Below are positions 35,735 through 44,242 of a stretch of 64,000 bases of DNA, piece after piece (positions within the stretch are counted from its first letter, which is position 1; each line of letters opens with the position of its first letter). A program made the translations under genes and the position numbers. The notes beneath the pieces were generated by a model. That model was not told the DNA's origin and ran no database searches. It saw only the letters and a list, made by a program, of their open reading frames with translations. Source of the DNA: Phormidium tanganyikae FI6-MK23 (GTDB lineage: Bacteria > Cyanobacteriota > Cyanobacteriia > Leptolyngbyales > Leptolyngbyaceae); the NCBI GenBank assembly GCA_019359175.1, contig JAHHHU010000014.1, positions 1 through 64,000 of the forward strand, read 5' to 3'.

Positions 35735-36775
35735 ATGATTTCACAAAACACGGACGCATCTAAACCACTTGCTGCGATTGACTACGATAGCCTACTGCAA
35801 CCAATGGGAGCCGATATTGGGAATGGACAGTTAAAGCTTGTCTCTGCGATGTGTGAAACTCGCACAGAGAGCTACATCTACGAACTCGATGAACGTTCCC
35901 CCGATGGTGTGAAAGGGTACGTCGAGTACCTCAAGGGCGATCGTGCTGATTTGATTAGCAAGCAGTGGATCGGCGGAATCAATGCCTATTACAACGGCTT
36001 GAATTCCATTCGACGGGTAACAGACGACAAGCAGGGTAAACCTAATTTGGGACTGCAATTGTTCCTTTCTGCCTTGTCAGAGTACGCCCACCGCGATCGA
36101 TGGAACATTGCCCTAGCAGTTTCGGTACACGACTCCAAGACACTCGGAGGCGCATTAAAACGAGCGCTTGAAGGTTCACATCATGTCCGATTTCGCAATA
36201 AAGAATCGATCGTTTCAATCAAAGTTGTTGCTGGACTAGAAGAAGGGACGGGCGCGATCATCACCTATCAGAAGCAAGCCGATATCACCAACGCGATCCT
36301 TTACGACTTAGGCAACGGAACGCTGATCGTGAGTAGCTTCAACGGCTTGAAGATGACCGATCGCAGCTATTCGCAGAATGGAGGCGTGGAGAAGCTGATC
36401 GACCAGATTGCGACTCATGATGCGATTCGAGAGCGTTTACTCAAAGAGGGCGATCGACATTTGATTCGCAAGGGTATCGAGGCTCAGACATTCACCTACG
36501 GCACACAGCACCCAGACTGGAATTTTGAATCGGTCTATCGTGAAGAGTTGCCGAAGTGGGTTAAAGCTGTATTGGCTCCCACGGTGCGACCGTGGGAAGA
36601 TCGGCGCGATTCTGCTACCGCTCTGATTGCGGTTGGAGGTGGGGCACAACTACCAGGTATTGAACCCCTGCTAAATAAAAAGACTATCAAAGTGCTGTCT
36701 GATCCACTGTGGGCGAATGCGCGAGGATTGTACACGCTAGCGACTCGCAAGGTGGCGCAACTGGAGGCGAAATGA
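35735..36775 (+). CDS. ParM/StbA-like actin-fold segregation protein
   Basis: The 346-residue protein (start MISQNTDASKPLAAI) shows actin-fold signatures: MGADIGNGQLKLV (phosphate 1), NAILYDLGNGTLIVSS (phosphate 2) and TALIAVGGGAQLPGIEPLL (adenosine motif). Related proteins form filaments that push plasmid copies apart. The next gene overlaps it by ATGA and encodes a small protein where ParR would be. A longer frame from 35666 lacks a better ribosome site. This gene supports a plasmid-like lifestyle for the element. Confidence 0.85.
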   Translation: MISQNTDASKPLAAIDYDSLLQPMGADIGNGQLKLVSAMCETRTESYIYELDERSPDGVKGYVEYLKGDRADLISKQWIGGINAYYNGLNSIRRVTDDKQGKPNLGLQLFLSALSEYAHRDRWNIALAVSVHDSKTLGGALKRALEGSHHVRFRNKESIVSIKVVAGLEEGTGAIITYQKQADITNAILYDLGNGTLIVSSFNGLKMTDRSYSQNGGVEKLIDQIATHDAIRERLLKEGDRHLIRKGIEAQTFTYGTQHPDWNFESVYREELPKWVKAVLAPTVRPWEDRRDSATALIAVGGGAQLPGIEPLLNKKTIKVLSDPLWANARGLYTLATRKVAQLEAK

Positions 36776-36996
36776 AGCAGGTCAGAGCTTCAATCCCGTC
36801 ACATCTTCACAATGCTTTTTTCGAGGTGGGACAGCAGTTAAATACTACTGATCCAAGCATCATCAACACTCATATCCTGAGTTGCTATTTCACCGGAGAT
36901 CGTTCTGATAGTCCGAAGCAACCTATAGCCAAAAGTGTTGATAGTTTCGAGTTTGACGACTTGAACGACTGGACAGAGCAAGAAGAACCATGTTAA
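36772..36996 (+). CDS. ParR-like small partner of the ParM protein
   Basis: The 74-residue product begins MKQVRASIPSHLHNAFFEVGQQL, which fits an RHH-type DNA-binding N-terminus, and ends in a very acidic tail (DDLNDWTEQEEP). ParR adaptors have this form: an RHH that binds the centromere and an acidic tail that contacts ParM. The ATG overlaps the parM stop (ATGA). Assignment rests on position and layout, not on clear sequence identity. Confidence 0.65.
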   Translation: MKQVRASIPSHLHNAFFEVGQQLNTTDPSIINTHILSCYFTGDRSDSPKQPIAKSVDSFEFDDLNDWTEQEEPC

Positions 36997-37172
36997 TTGA
37001 CCACCGCTTGAAAATCAAACCGCGATCGTATTCCCCGCTGACTCAAATTCGCATCTTGCACAATCCAATGCTATTGGCGAAATACGATCGCGCTTCCCAA
37101 CAAGCTTTACTCAGATCGACCAATAATCACCTACTACAACGCACACCGACAAGGAGCTTGAACGATGTCTAA
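36990..37172 (+). CDS. Small basic hypothetical protein
   Basis: A 60-residue basic product (MLIDHRLKIKPRSYSPLTQIR...). It overlaps the end of the ParR-like gene and the start of the next gene by a few bases each, as in a tightly packed operon. No motif recognised. Its reality rests mainly on the gapless tiling. Confidence 0.45.
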   Translation: MLIDHRLKIKPRSYSPLTQIRILHNPMLLAKYDRASQQALLRSTNNHLLQRTPTRSLNDV

Positions 37173-37890
37173 AGGCTTTCAATCGACCGATGAAACGAAG
37201 ATTCAGATCGCACTCAAGCGAATCACACCCGCAGCAAAACGAGCAGATATTGATGCTTTTGCGGATGGGCTTCGAGCAGCGCAACGCCGCTACGGTACAG
37301 ACGTTGCTGAGGAGGCAAGGCAACGAGCGCTTGATCAATTTCCCGAACTTGCGAGGAAAGCGATCGAGTTCTTGCCTGAAGAGGCGAAGTCGCAGTTGCG
37401 TGTGTCGGCTTACTCGATCATTGCTGATGTTATCGGCGAAGCTGGACTGCGAATCGAAAACCATTTCCGAGTTTGTGATCGCGGCGTTGCCTTAACCCAC
37501 GCAGCACTCAAAGCGATTGCAGACACAGGATTTCCCGAAATGGCGAAACTTGGCAAAGGCAGTGAATCGCTGCAAGGATTTGGTGTCGATCGAGCCAACG
37601 GGTTTTACCACCCTTTAGGCGAAACGTTTCAGCACCAGGGCGAAGACTGCATTAACTCTTGGGGCGTTGCCTCGATGCTTGTTAGCAGTGCTGCTGGATG
37701 GATCGAAGATTGCGATTCAGAGCAAGGATTTAAATCGCTCCAAATGTTCGTTTCGCAAGTTGCACCAACTGTTGATGTGCAAGAAATGTTGCGTCAATCG
37801 CGGTATGACGATCGCTCTTTGCTGAGACTTGTGCAGCTTGCTAGTGACGGAATGACGGCAAAGGCACAACAAAGCCATGAACAACGATAA
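37165..37890 (+). CDS. Hypothetical protein of the element operon
   Basis: The 241-residue protein is soluble and largely helical, with an N-terminal third rich in Ala and Arg (TPAAKRADIDAFADGLRAAQRR) and conserved-looking segments GFYHPLGETFQHQGEDCINSW and GWIEDCDSEQGFKSLQMFV. AAGGAG lies about 9 bases before the ATG at 37165. No family recognised. It follows the ParM/ParR-like genes and precedes several small genes on the same strand. Confidence 0.7.
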   Translation: MSKGFQSTDETKIQIALKRITPAAKRADIDAFADGLRAAQRRYGTDVAEEARQRALDQFPELARKAIEFLPEEAKSQLRVSAYSIIADVIGEAGLRIENHFRVCDRGVALTHAALKAIADTGFPEMAKLGKGSESLQGFGVDRANGFYHPLGETFQHQGEDCINSWGVASMLVSSAAGWIEDCDSEQGFKSLQMFVSQVAPTVDVQEMLRQSRYDDRSLLRLVQLASDGMTAKAQQSHEQR

Positions 37891-37938
37891 GTTTTGCCCG
37901 CATCAGATACGAAACCCGAATCACTGGAGAAATGACCC

Positions 37939-38277
37939 ATGACACAAACGTTTGACGCAATCAAGCAGTTCTATCGATCTCACTGGGATAAGCTTTCAAT
38001 CTTCGACTTGAGTTTTCTAGCGAGTAGTTGTGCGAGATCCATTCCGACCGGAAACGCGATCGAGCTTTCATTTTTCGATGGGTACATGAACAAACGCGTT
38101 TCGATCAAACCCGTTGATCGCACTGATGCAGCCGAAACTCTGCAATTAATCTCTCAGTTTTTAACCGATCGATTAAAAGCGATGACCCCGGCAGAGTTGG
38201 AAGAGTTCGATCGTGTGCAACGAATCATCAGCGGTGGATCTGAACTTCCAAAACGTCTAGAAAACTCAGACTTGTGA
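37939..38277 (+). CDS. Hypothetical protein
   Basis: The 112-residue acidic/helical product (MTQTFDAIKQFYRSHWDKLS...) has no transmembrane segment or known motif. GGAGAAATG precedes it. Its TGA overlaps the GTG start of the next gene (GTGA), so the two are translationally coupled. Confidence 0.65.
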   Translation: MTQTFDAIKQFYRSHWDKLSIFDLSFLASSCARSIPTGNAIELSFFDGYMNKRVSIKPVDRTDAAETLQLISQFLTDRLKAMTPAELEEFDRVQRIISGGSELPKRLENSDL

Positions 38278-38543
38278 GCAACGATGACATTCGCGCTCTA
38301 TGTGACTGGTTTCTAACGTGCGATCGCTCCGTCTTTCCCAAATTTCCATTCGAGCTAACGGCTTATCAACTGATCACCGGACAATTGTTTTTTGATATGT
38401 TGATTCGCGAGACAGTAGACACGATCGACTATCTCGACGGCAATCGAGCAGATCCCCCAGTGCGACTGGCATCATTGCTCAAGGACTTGCAAGCCTTGAA
38501 AACACTAAGCTTTACTCAGATTGACGATGACGACGACTGGTAG
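38274..38543 (+). CDS. Hypothetical acidic protein
   Basis: An 89-residue product starting at GTG 38274 (MSNDDIRALCDWFLTCDRS...) and ending in a strongly acidic DDDDDW tail. Coupled to the preceding gene by a GTGA overlap. Helical, no recognised domain. Confidence 0.6.
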   Translation: MSNDDIRALCDWFLTCDRSVFPKFPFELTAYQLITGQLFFDMLIRETVDTIDYLDGNRADPPVRLASLLKDLQALKTLSFTQIDDDDDW

Positions 38544-38609
38544 GATTGTTCCCCAAAATACTCAGCTAGACGAGTCAAAACCCCGTAAACGTTTTGGCAC
38601 TTCTCACCC

Positions 38610-38831
38610 ATGAAATTCGACTCCATTGAAGCCCTCTATCTCAGCAACGGCGCGATCGTCATTCTCCCCAAAGGGAAAGACCCCGGAAGGGTTTGTCAAC
38701 AACTGCCGCAGATTATCCGCTCTGTTCAGCGGAGCAATCCAGCCGCTCGGAAATGCGATCGCATATTTCTTCTCGTGAACGGCGAGTACATCGAAATGCA
38801 AATCGCGTTCATTCTAAATTTCGTGACCTAA
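38610..38831 (+). CDS. Small hypothetical protein
   Basis: A 73-residue product (MKFDSIEALYLSNGAIVILPKG...) with alternating beta-like segments and a C-terminal IFLLVNGEYIEMQIAFILNF. It lies in the same-strand gene train, 66 bases after the previous stop. The upstream sequence has no strong ribosome site. Unknown function. Confidence 0.5.
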   Translation: MKFDSIEALYLSNGAIVILPKGKDPGRVCQQLPQIIRSVQRSNPAARKCDRIFLLVNGEYIEMQIAFILNFVT

Positions 38832-38908
38832 ACGCTCAAAAGCCGATCGCTAAACTTTGGACGGCAAAGCGATCGGCTTCATCTCCCATCACAGAAGATT
38901 CAAAAATT

Positions 38909-39055
38909 ATGTCTCATAAACGTTACTGGATCAGCATTTCGCTGGTCTTTTTTATTGCGATCGTCGCTGCTGTTCACTTGCCCGCGATTGCTGACAGCTT
39001 CGACCCATCTCCCAACGACCCGCCACGCCGCACCGGGGGCAGTGGAACGCGCTAA
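38909..39055 (+). CDS. Small exported peptide
   Basis: The 48-residue product has a signal peptide (MSHKRYWISISLVFFIAIVAA..., cleavage probably after AIA) and leaves a short mature peptide rich in Pro, Arg and Gly ending RTGGSGTR. The start at 38909 was preferred because the upstream extension is a shadow of the preceding gene. The mature part is too small to be an enzyme. Confidence 0.55.
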   Translation: MSHKRYWISISLVFFIAIVAAVHLPAIADSFDPSPNDPPRRTGGSGTR

Positions 39056-39098
39056 AGATTTTGCAATCGCACATCACAACATTCTGAGGAATTGAACG

Positions 39099-39413
39099 AT
39101 GACGAAGCCCGTTGGCTATTTCACCGAATGCACCGAATCGCATCATCTGATGCAAGTCTTTGGAGACTTGCTCGAACAACTCACAAGCAATGAAAAGCTT
39201 GGATTGATTGCCGCCTTAAGTCTCTGGCTATCGATGGACGATCCAGAAGATGCTCACTGGACAATTCCCGCGATCGCCCATACCAATCTGTTTCCTAGCT
39301 CTAAGGGACTGAGCAGAGCGGCAGTAATCATCGAAGAAATGTCGCCCGATGATGCACTCCCATTGATTGCGGCATTGCTTGAGCAATTGCGAGATGGAGC
39401 GTTCGCAGCATGA
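39099..39413 (+). CDS. Hypothetical protein
   Basis: The 104-residue product (MTKPVGYFTECTESHHLMQVFG...) is acidic and helical, with LLEQLTSNEKLGLIAALSLW and MSPDDALPLIAALLEQLRDG as two similar Leu-rich helical segments. GAGGA lies upstream. Its TGA overlaps the next ATG (ATGA). No family recognised. Confidence 0.6.
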   Translation: MTKPVGYFTECTESHHLMQVFGDLLEQLTSNEKLGLIAALSLWLSMDDPEDAHWTIPAIAHTNLFPSSKGLSRAAVIIEEMSPDDALPLIAALLEQLRDGAFAA

Positions 39414-39562
39414 GCGACTACACAAGACGAATGATTCGGACTTGGTTTGCTGGGCTGATTGGAGGCGCGATCGGTCTAACGTTACTAGCGACTTTCTCCC
39501 CCGTCGAAACCGGAAGCGCGATCGACAACATCAGGAACCGTGTTCAGGAGTTGCAACGGTGA
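39410..39562 (+). CDS. Small single-helix membrane protein
   Basis: A 50-residue product with one transmembrane helix (about residues 12-30, WFAGLIGGAIGLTLLATF) and a short polar tail. It overlaps the upstream gene by ATGA and the downstream gene by GTGA, which strongly supports a real, translationally coupled gene. Unknown function, probably part of the membrane module that follows. Confidence 0.65.
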   Translation: MSDYTRRMIRTWFAGLIGGAIGLTLLATFSPVETGSAIDNIRNRVQELQR

Positions 39563-40083
39563 AACCTTTCGTGATTAACAAACGATTTGCTGTACGGATG
39601 TCGTTTGTATTCCTACTGCTCATCGGAACAACAGTGCATCAAACCTCTTTGCAGCGCTGGCAGAGTGACCTTGCCGCATCACAACAGAAGGCAAATCGTT
39701 CCAAGACCGATGAACAGGATTCGAGAGAGCGCATCAAATCCCTTAGCTCCGATTCCACGATCGCACTAGAGCGCGTCAAAGCTGGATGTCAGCCGATCGT
39801 CCAGACGCTTAATAACCGTCCGAGCAGGTTCCAAGCAGATATGCGCGTGTTTGATGCTCAGACTTTCCCCGCAAATCCTAAGACTCCCAGATTCGACCAA
39901 TCAGGCAATCCAATCAACGGAGTGCGACCACTCCCGGAAGGACTGATTATCTGTAACGAGTTTGGCGATACCGCGATTGTTGGTTTCGACGGTGCGATCA
40001 GCGACATCAAACGGGTGCAGCCTTCACAGCTATCCGAATTCTTAACCCACTACAACCGCAAACAACAGGAGAAATCGAACTAA
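39559..40083 (+). CDS. Exported/membrane-anchored hypothetical protein
   Basis: From GTG 39559 the product has 174 residues, with an N-terminal transmembrane or signal segment (MSFVFLLLIGTTVHQ, about 14-28) and a soluble rest with a coiled-coil-like AASQQKANRSKTDEQDSRERIKS... region. Two later segments resemble a small beta domain (GLIICNEFGDTAIVGFDGAISD). GTGA overlap with the previous gene fixes the start; a longer frame from 39367 is a shadow of upstream genes. Confidence 0.65.
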   Translation: MKPFVINKRFAVRMSFVFLLLIGTTVHQTSLQRWQSDLAASQQKANRSKTDEQDSRERIKSLSSDSTIALERVKAGCQPIVQTLNNRPSRFQADMRVFDAQTFPANPKTPRFDQSGNPINGVRPLPEGLIICNEFGDTAIVGFDGAISDIKRVQPSQLSEFLTHYNRKQQEKSN

Positions 40084-40802
40084 TGGGACTTCATAACTCA
40101 TCGAATCAATCGAAACAACCGAACTGGACGCAGCCCAATCAGACAACCGGAACGCGCAGCATGAAGGCTTCTAACTGGCGTTACCTCAAATGGTTCATCT
40201 ACTTTGTCTGCGGCATTCTGATCGCTTATTCGGTTGTACCGTGGCAAGCTGCCGGGAATGCCATCGGGAGCGCGATCGTTTCTCTGCCACTGGTTCGACA
40301 GCTTCAAACCGTCCCTCTGTTGGGATTGTTCATTAGCCTAGTCGTTTGGATTCTGCCGAATCTGATGTCTGTTTTGCTCTGGGCACTCACGCAGCTAATT
40401 GAAATCACGCCCGTCCTTCTGCATGACCCAGAAATCTACAACGCGACGATCAAGCAGTTGCGAACTCATGAGGCATCGCAACCGAGCGATCATCCGACTG
40501 TTGAGAAGTTCCAAAAGAAAGTCAGTCACTACCTGATCGATATCTTCAAAAACATCGGCACCTATGCAGCGCTGGCGTATCTGGCAGAGTTGACGGTGAA
40601 TCTCTGGTACTACTTGCCGTATGGCGATGGCTGGAATGATTTCGTCCGTGATTTCGGGGTGTGGGATGCGTCCCTGATCAAGTGGAGCGATTTCTTTCTG
40701 ATGATTGGCTCGATCGCGGTTGTCGAAGTCTTAGTTCTCTTCATGCTGAACGTGCATCGACTGTTCAAAGCAATCACGCCGCGAACCGAACGCAGAATCT
40801 AA
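40083..40802 (+). CDS. Multi-pass membrane protein of the element
   Basis: The 239-residue protein has about five transmembrane helices (residues 36-52, 78-107, 160-178, 205-225 among them) with a cytoplasmic-looking Gln/Asn-rich N-terminus. Its ATG shares the last A of the preceding TAA (TAATG). It is the last gene of the train and is followed by a strong terminator. It could form a membrane complex with the two anchored proteins upstream and the ATPase downstream, a transfer or partition apparatus (inference). Confidence 0.7.
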   Translation: MGLHNSSNQSKQPNWTQPNQTTGTRSMKASNWRYLKWFIYFVCGILIAYSVVPWQAAGNAIGSAIVSLPLVRQLQTVPLLGLFISLVVWILPNLMSVLLWALTQLIEITPVLLHDPEIYNATIKQLRTHEASQPSDHPTVEKFQKKVSHYLIDIFKNIGTYAALAYLAELTVNLWYYLPYGDGWNDFVRDFGVWDASLIKWSDFFLMIGSIAVVEVLVLFMLNVHRLFKAITPRTERRI

Positions 40803-40814
40803 CAAACTAGGAGC

Positions 40815-40851
40815 CTCGATCGCGCTCTGAACTGCGATCGAGGTTTTTTTC
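40815..40851 (+). terminator. Strong terminator after the small-gene operon
   Basis: A perfect 10-bp stem (CCTCGATCGC/GCGATCGAGG, loop 10 nt) is followed by seven T residues, 13 bases after the membrane-protein stop. It separates this operon from the HerA-like ATPase gene. Confidence 0.93.
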
Positions 40852-40878
40852 AGTCCCTACCAAGAACAAGGTCGAACT

Positions 40879-42354
40879 ATGAGCAAGCTTATCAAATCTG
40901 TCAGTCCTGAAACATTGCAAGCCTGGGGAGTCGATCCAGCCGCACAGATTGAATATTACGACGGGACGATTTTAGTGATTGACGATGCAGAACCAGAAGG
41001 TGGAATCGGCTTGATGGTGAAAGCAGGAACCGCCGCACTGTTTGGCGTTGCAGTTTTCAGCAACGCGCCTTTAGTGGGTACAACGATGTTCCTTTACGCA
41101 GGATACAAAGTGATGGCTACGGTGAAATCGCTGTATGGCGGGAGCAATAGCCTGACGAGTCGCATCGAAGCTGATTTGAGTGCCGAATCTGTACCCGATG
41201 GTTGGGTTCCAATGCCGCAGCTACCAGAAGAATCGCGCTATCAGCCAAGTCCACAAACACAATTAGGCGCGATCGAGGTTCCCGCTTCACCCGCTCAATC
41301 TTTCACAGTTCCCGTGAGTTCCCCAGAGTCCAACCTGTTCGACTGGAACCAGTTAAACAGCGCTTACGATGACTTTCCCCATTTACTGCTACTTGGCAAA
41401 ACGGGGGCGGGGAAGTCGTTTCTAGCGGAGAGAATGGGGCGGTTCTTGAATGGCGTAACCCTTGTGATTACTCCAAAAAAGAAGCCGAAAGACTTTATCG
41501 GAATGCAGGTGATCGGAGTGCCTTACGACTTCCACACGATCGCGGCAAATATCACCGGACTGAGCGAGATTGTCAAACAGCGCGAAGCCGAAATGAACCA
41601 AACCGGGAAAGATGACTTTTCCCCGGTGAACGTGATTCTAGATGAGGTTCCAACCTTTGTTGCTGGATGCAAAGACGCGGGCTTCGATGTGGTCAAGGGT
41701 CTAAAGTTCATCATTCGCGCAGGCAGAACCAGTAAAGTCCGGCTGATTCTGTTAGCCCAAGGGCAAGAAGTCAAGACACTTGGAATTGAGGGCGAAGGTA
41801 GTTTGCGAGACAACCTCAGCTACATTTACCTGAAAGGTTTTGCCGAGCCTGAAGCGCAACGGCTGAGGCTGGATGTCTCCAAGTTCGATCGCCCGTGTTT
41901 GATTGATGGCAAAGTTGCAGACATCGCGGCGCTCGTTGCCTTGTCTCCTGATCCAACGCCTCAACAGGTGGTTGGATCAGGAGACAAGGCAACGCCGGAA
42001 GACCTCGATCGACTGTTCAATATGCCATCGGCAGAGCATGAGGTGGAAGAATCGGTCAACGAGGCAGCTTCGAGCCGTCCACAAATTAAGCAAGCGTTCC
42101 CAAATTGGGGTGATAAGTCGATCGAGGTGGCAGCTGCAATTGTCGATTACATGATCGCTAGACCCGATAAAGACTTTACGGCAGGCACGATCAAACAATC
42201 CGTTAACCGCCGCATCAAAGAAGATGAAGCGCTCCCAACCGACAAGATTAAAAGCTTGCTCGATCGCTTAGTGAGCGCTCAACTATTGACCGAAAACAAC
42301 GGCAAATATTCAGCGATCAAACCGCCAGCCGTTACCAATGATTACGATTTTTAG
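40879..42354 (+). CDS. HerA/FtsK-like P-loop ATPase
   Basis: The 491-residue protein has two hydrophobic stretches near 45-85, a linker, then an ATPase domain with Walker A LLLLGKTGAGKSF (about 174-183), Walker B VNVILDEVPTF and an arginine-finger-like FIIRAGRTSKVRLILLAQGQ. The C-terminus (about 410-485) looks like a winged helix. This resembles DNA pumps and coupling proteins of plasmids and integrative elements. A 24-bp palindrome interrupts the coding region between ATPase and C-terminal domain. It follows the ParM/ParR and membrane genes, so a role in DNA transfer or segregation is likely. Confidence 0.82.
   Translation: MSKLIKSVSPETLQAWGVDPAAQIEYYDGTILVIDDAEPEGGIGLMVKAGTAALFGVAVFSNAPLVGTTMFLYAGYKVMATVKSLYGGSNSLTSRIEADLSAESVPDGWVPMPQLPEESRYQPSPQTQLGAIEVPASPAQSFTVPVSSPESNLFDWNQLNSAYDDFPHLLLLGKTGAGKSFLAERMGRFLNGVTLVITPKKKPKDFIGMQVIGVPYDFHTIAANITGLSEIVKQREAEMNQTGKDDFSPVNVILDEVPTFVAGCKDAGFDVVKGLKFIIRAGRTSKVRLILLAQGQEVKTLGIEGEGSLRDNLSYIYLKGFAEPEAQRLRLDVSKFDRPCLIDGKVADIAALVALSPDPTPQQVVGSGDKATPEDLDRLFNMPSAEHEVEESVNEAASSRPQIKQAFPNWGDKSIEVAAAIVDYMIARPDKDFTAGTIKQSVNRRIKEDEALPTDKIKSLLDRLVSAQLLTENNGKYSAIKPPAVTNDYDF
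41934..41994. repeat. Perfect 24-bp inverted repeat inside the ATPase gene
   Basis: Arms 41934-41957 and 41971-41994 (CGTTGCCTTGTCTCCTGATC... and complement) pair without mismatch around a 13-nt loop. It lies in the Pro/Gly-rich linker of the ATPase (ALVALSPDPTPQQVVGSGDKAT), leaving the frame open. It looks like a palindromic element tolerated in a linker, or an internal regulatory hairpin. Confidence 0.92.
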
Positions 42355-42363
42355 GGAGCAGTT

Positions 42364-42732
42364 ATGGACTTTCAAGACGTAGTGCAGGCGACGCAAACTG
42401 GGCGATCGTTCAAGATTAAACAACCTCGATTCTGGGTGCTGTGTTCGCTCTATTTGCCGGATGAGATAGCGGAAAAGCTACCCGCGATCGAGGTTGCTAA
42501 AGTGCGAGGGCAGTACCTTTTAGGTTTCAACTTCAAACCCGTTAAAGGCGAATACTTTCCCTACGGCGGGCACATCTGGAAGGTATCAAACAACCCGATA
42601 CAGTTTCCCGCACGATACAAGACAACGGGGCGTAAAGATTCACCTTTTATTCTGGCTAAATTTGAATCAACCTACGAGAGCGAGGCGGAAATGTTTGCGA
42701 CGATGTTGCAGCTTTCTATTGATAGTAATTGA
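42364..42732 (+). CDS. Hypothetical protein
   Basis: The 122-residue product begins MDFQDVVQATQTGRSFKIKQ and has a compact alpha-beta look (FWVLCSLYLPDEIAEKLPA, YFPYGGHIWKVSNNPIQFP). It starts 9 bases after the ATPase stop, with GGGAG upstream, so it is co-transcribed. No family recognised. Confidence 0.65.
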   Translation: MDFQDVVQATQTGRSFKIKQPRFWVLCSLYLPDEIAEKLPAIEVAKVRGQYLLGFNFKPVKGEYFPYGGHIWKVSNNPIQFPARYKTTGRKDSPFILAKFESTYESEAEMFATMLQLSIDSN

Positions 42733-42746
42733 CACCCCGCTAGGCG

Positions 42747-42855
42747 CTAGACGGGAAATCGAGAGGTTAGCGAAACTACTGGTAGACGGAGCATCTAGCC
42801 GTCTACGGAGCGTCTATGGCTCCCGTCTAGCGATTCCGTCTAGCGCGTCTAGCAA
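42747..42855. repeat. Cluster of CGTCTA/TAGACG motifs, iteron-like
   Basis: At least six to seven copies of CGTCTA or its complement occur in about 110 bases, several extended to CCGTCTAGCG; the first two copies are inverted relative to the rest. The gap 42733-43083 holds no gene apart from this cluster and the terminator below. Irregular spacing argues for a protein-binding array or a collapsed palindromic repeat. Confidence 0.6.
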
Positions 42856-42981
42856 AATAGAGCGATCGACAAGTCATCAATCAAACTGTTAGGAAATACC
42901 CATGTTTTACGCTTCCATCCCTAACGAATTAATCCTGATCGCTGCTTAGTTGGGTTTAGAATTGTTGTCTTACTTCGTGCG

Positions 42982-43022
42982 ATCGCCCCTTCCCCAAAGC
43001 TGAGGAGGGGGCGATTTTTTTT
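42982..43022 (+). terminator. Terminator, strong hairpin with T8
   Basis: A 12-bp stem with one wobble (ATCGCCCCTTCC/GGAGGGGGCGAT) is followed by eight T residues. It ends transcription from the ATPase operon before the pentapeptide gene. Confidence 0.9.
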
Positions 43023-43083
43023 GTGTGCCGTTTTTTGATTCCCTGTGGTTGTATTTAGGAAGTATGTCGATCGTGTATTGCTT

Positions 43084-44088
43084 ATGCCTAATAGAAAATT
43101 GTGGAAGCTTTCCAGCTGGATCATTCCGATCCTTACCTTAGCTGCTGTTGGGGGAATTGTTGCATTCCCGCCCAAATGGGAATGGTTGGGAGTTGGCGAG
43201 AATCAGGAAATTTCGCAGGTGACTACAGAGACGATCGATCCGCAGAGCAAGCAGAAGACGGTTACTACCATCAAACATGAACAAGCAAAAAATCTTTGGG
43301 ATTGGTTCAGTTTGCTGGGGGTTCCAATATCAGTAGCGTTTCTAGGGTGGTGGCTTCAGTATTTGCAGCAAAAGCGAATTGAGGATCAAGCAAAGTACGA
43401 GAAAGAAATTGCAGAAGAAAAGGCAAAGAACGAGAAAGAAATTGCAGAAGAAAATCAGCGAGAAGAAGTTTTGCAAGCCTATTTCGATCGCATCTCAGCA
43501 CTTCTAATCGATAAAAACGTGCTGGCAATCTCAACTAATCTCAACGGTGGAACTGGATTTGAAGATGGACGAAGAAGTGAAGAAAAGGAATTACTTGACG
43601 CGGCAGCAGCTGTTGTTCGAACCAGAACTTTATCAATACTGCGGCGATTAGAAAACGATCCAGTTCGTAAAGGCAGCGTCCTCCTATTTCTTAGCGAAGC
43701 TGAGGTCATTAGAAAATTAAATGTAAATCTCGAAGGCGCAAACCTCGAAGGTGCAAACCTTGGAGGTGCAAACCTTGAAGGTGCAAAGCTCATAGGTGCA
43801 AAGCTTCAAGGCGCAAGCCTCATAGCCACAAAACTCAGCAGCATAAATCTCAGATTCGCAAATCTCAAAGACGCAAGGCTCAAGAACGCAAACCTTGAAG
43901 GTGCAGACCTTAGATGGGCAAACCTCGAAGGTGCAATTCTTGAAGGCGCAGACCTTAGATGGGCAAACCTCGAAGGTGCAATTCTTGAAGGCGCAAAGCT
44001 CGAAGGTGCAAAGAATATAACCCCAAACCAAATTCAACAAGCCGCAGACTACGATTGGGACTTCCGCGAGAAGCTAGAGCTGCCATAG
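43084..44088 (+). CDS. Membrane-anchored pentapeptide-repeat protein (paralogue 1)
   Basis: The 334-residue protein has one N-terminal transmembrane helix (SSWIIPILTLAAVGGIVAF), a short external segment with an LGVGEN turn, a second hydrophobic segment after AKNLWDW (FSLLGVPISVAFLGWW), a charged coiled coil (about 100-130, repeated KEIAEE), a helical domain, then about 22 pentapeptide repeats (A(N/D/K)LEG). Repeats form a right-handed quadrilateral beta-helix that may mimic DNA or bind proteins. It shares its architecture with the gene at 59908. The start is uncertain: GTG at 43045 is also in frame. Confidence 0.85.
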   Translation: MPNRKLWKLSSWIIPILTLAAVGGIVAFPPKWEWLGVGENQEISQVTTETIDPQSKQKTVTTIKHEQAKNLWDWFSLLGVPISVAFLGWWLQYLQQKRIEDQAKYEKEIAEEKAKNEKEIAEENQREEVLQAYFDRISALLIDKNVLAISTNLNGGTGFEDGRRSEEKELLDAAAAVVRTRTLSILRRLENDPVRKGSVLLFLSEAEVIRKLNVNLEGANLEGANLGGANLEGAKLIGAKLQGASLIATKLSSINLRFANLKDARLKNANLEGADLRWANLEGAILEGADLRWANLEGAILEGAKLEGAKNITPNQIQQAADYDWDFREKLELP

Positions 44089-44242
44089 ATCGAATTACTT
44101 TCTGTTTGACCAGGTTTTGCAGATCGCTTGTCAATCGTTCAGTAATGGCGCAATTTCGCGGTGAGAGCATCGGACTTAGCTGATAGATTTAGGCTCAAAA
44201 GCGTTTTTAGGCAAAATTGATAGAGGTTATTTTTAGGTAGTC

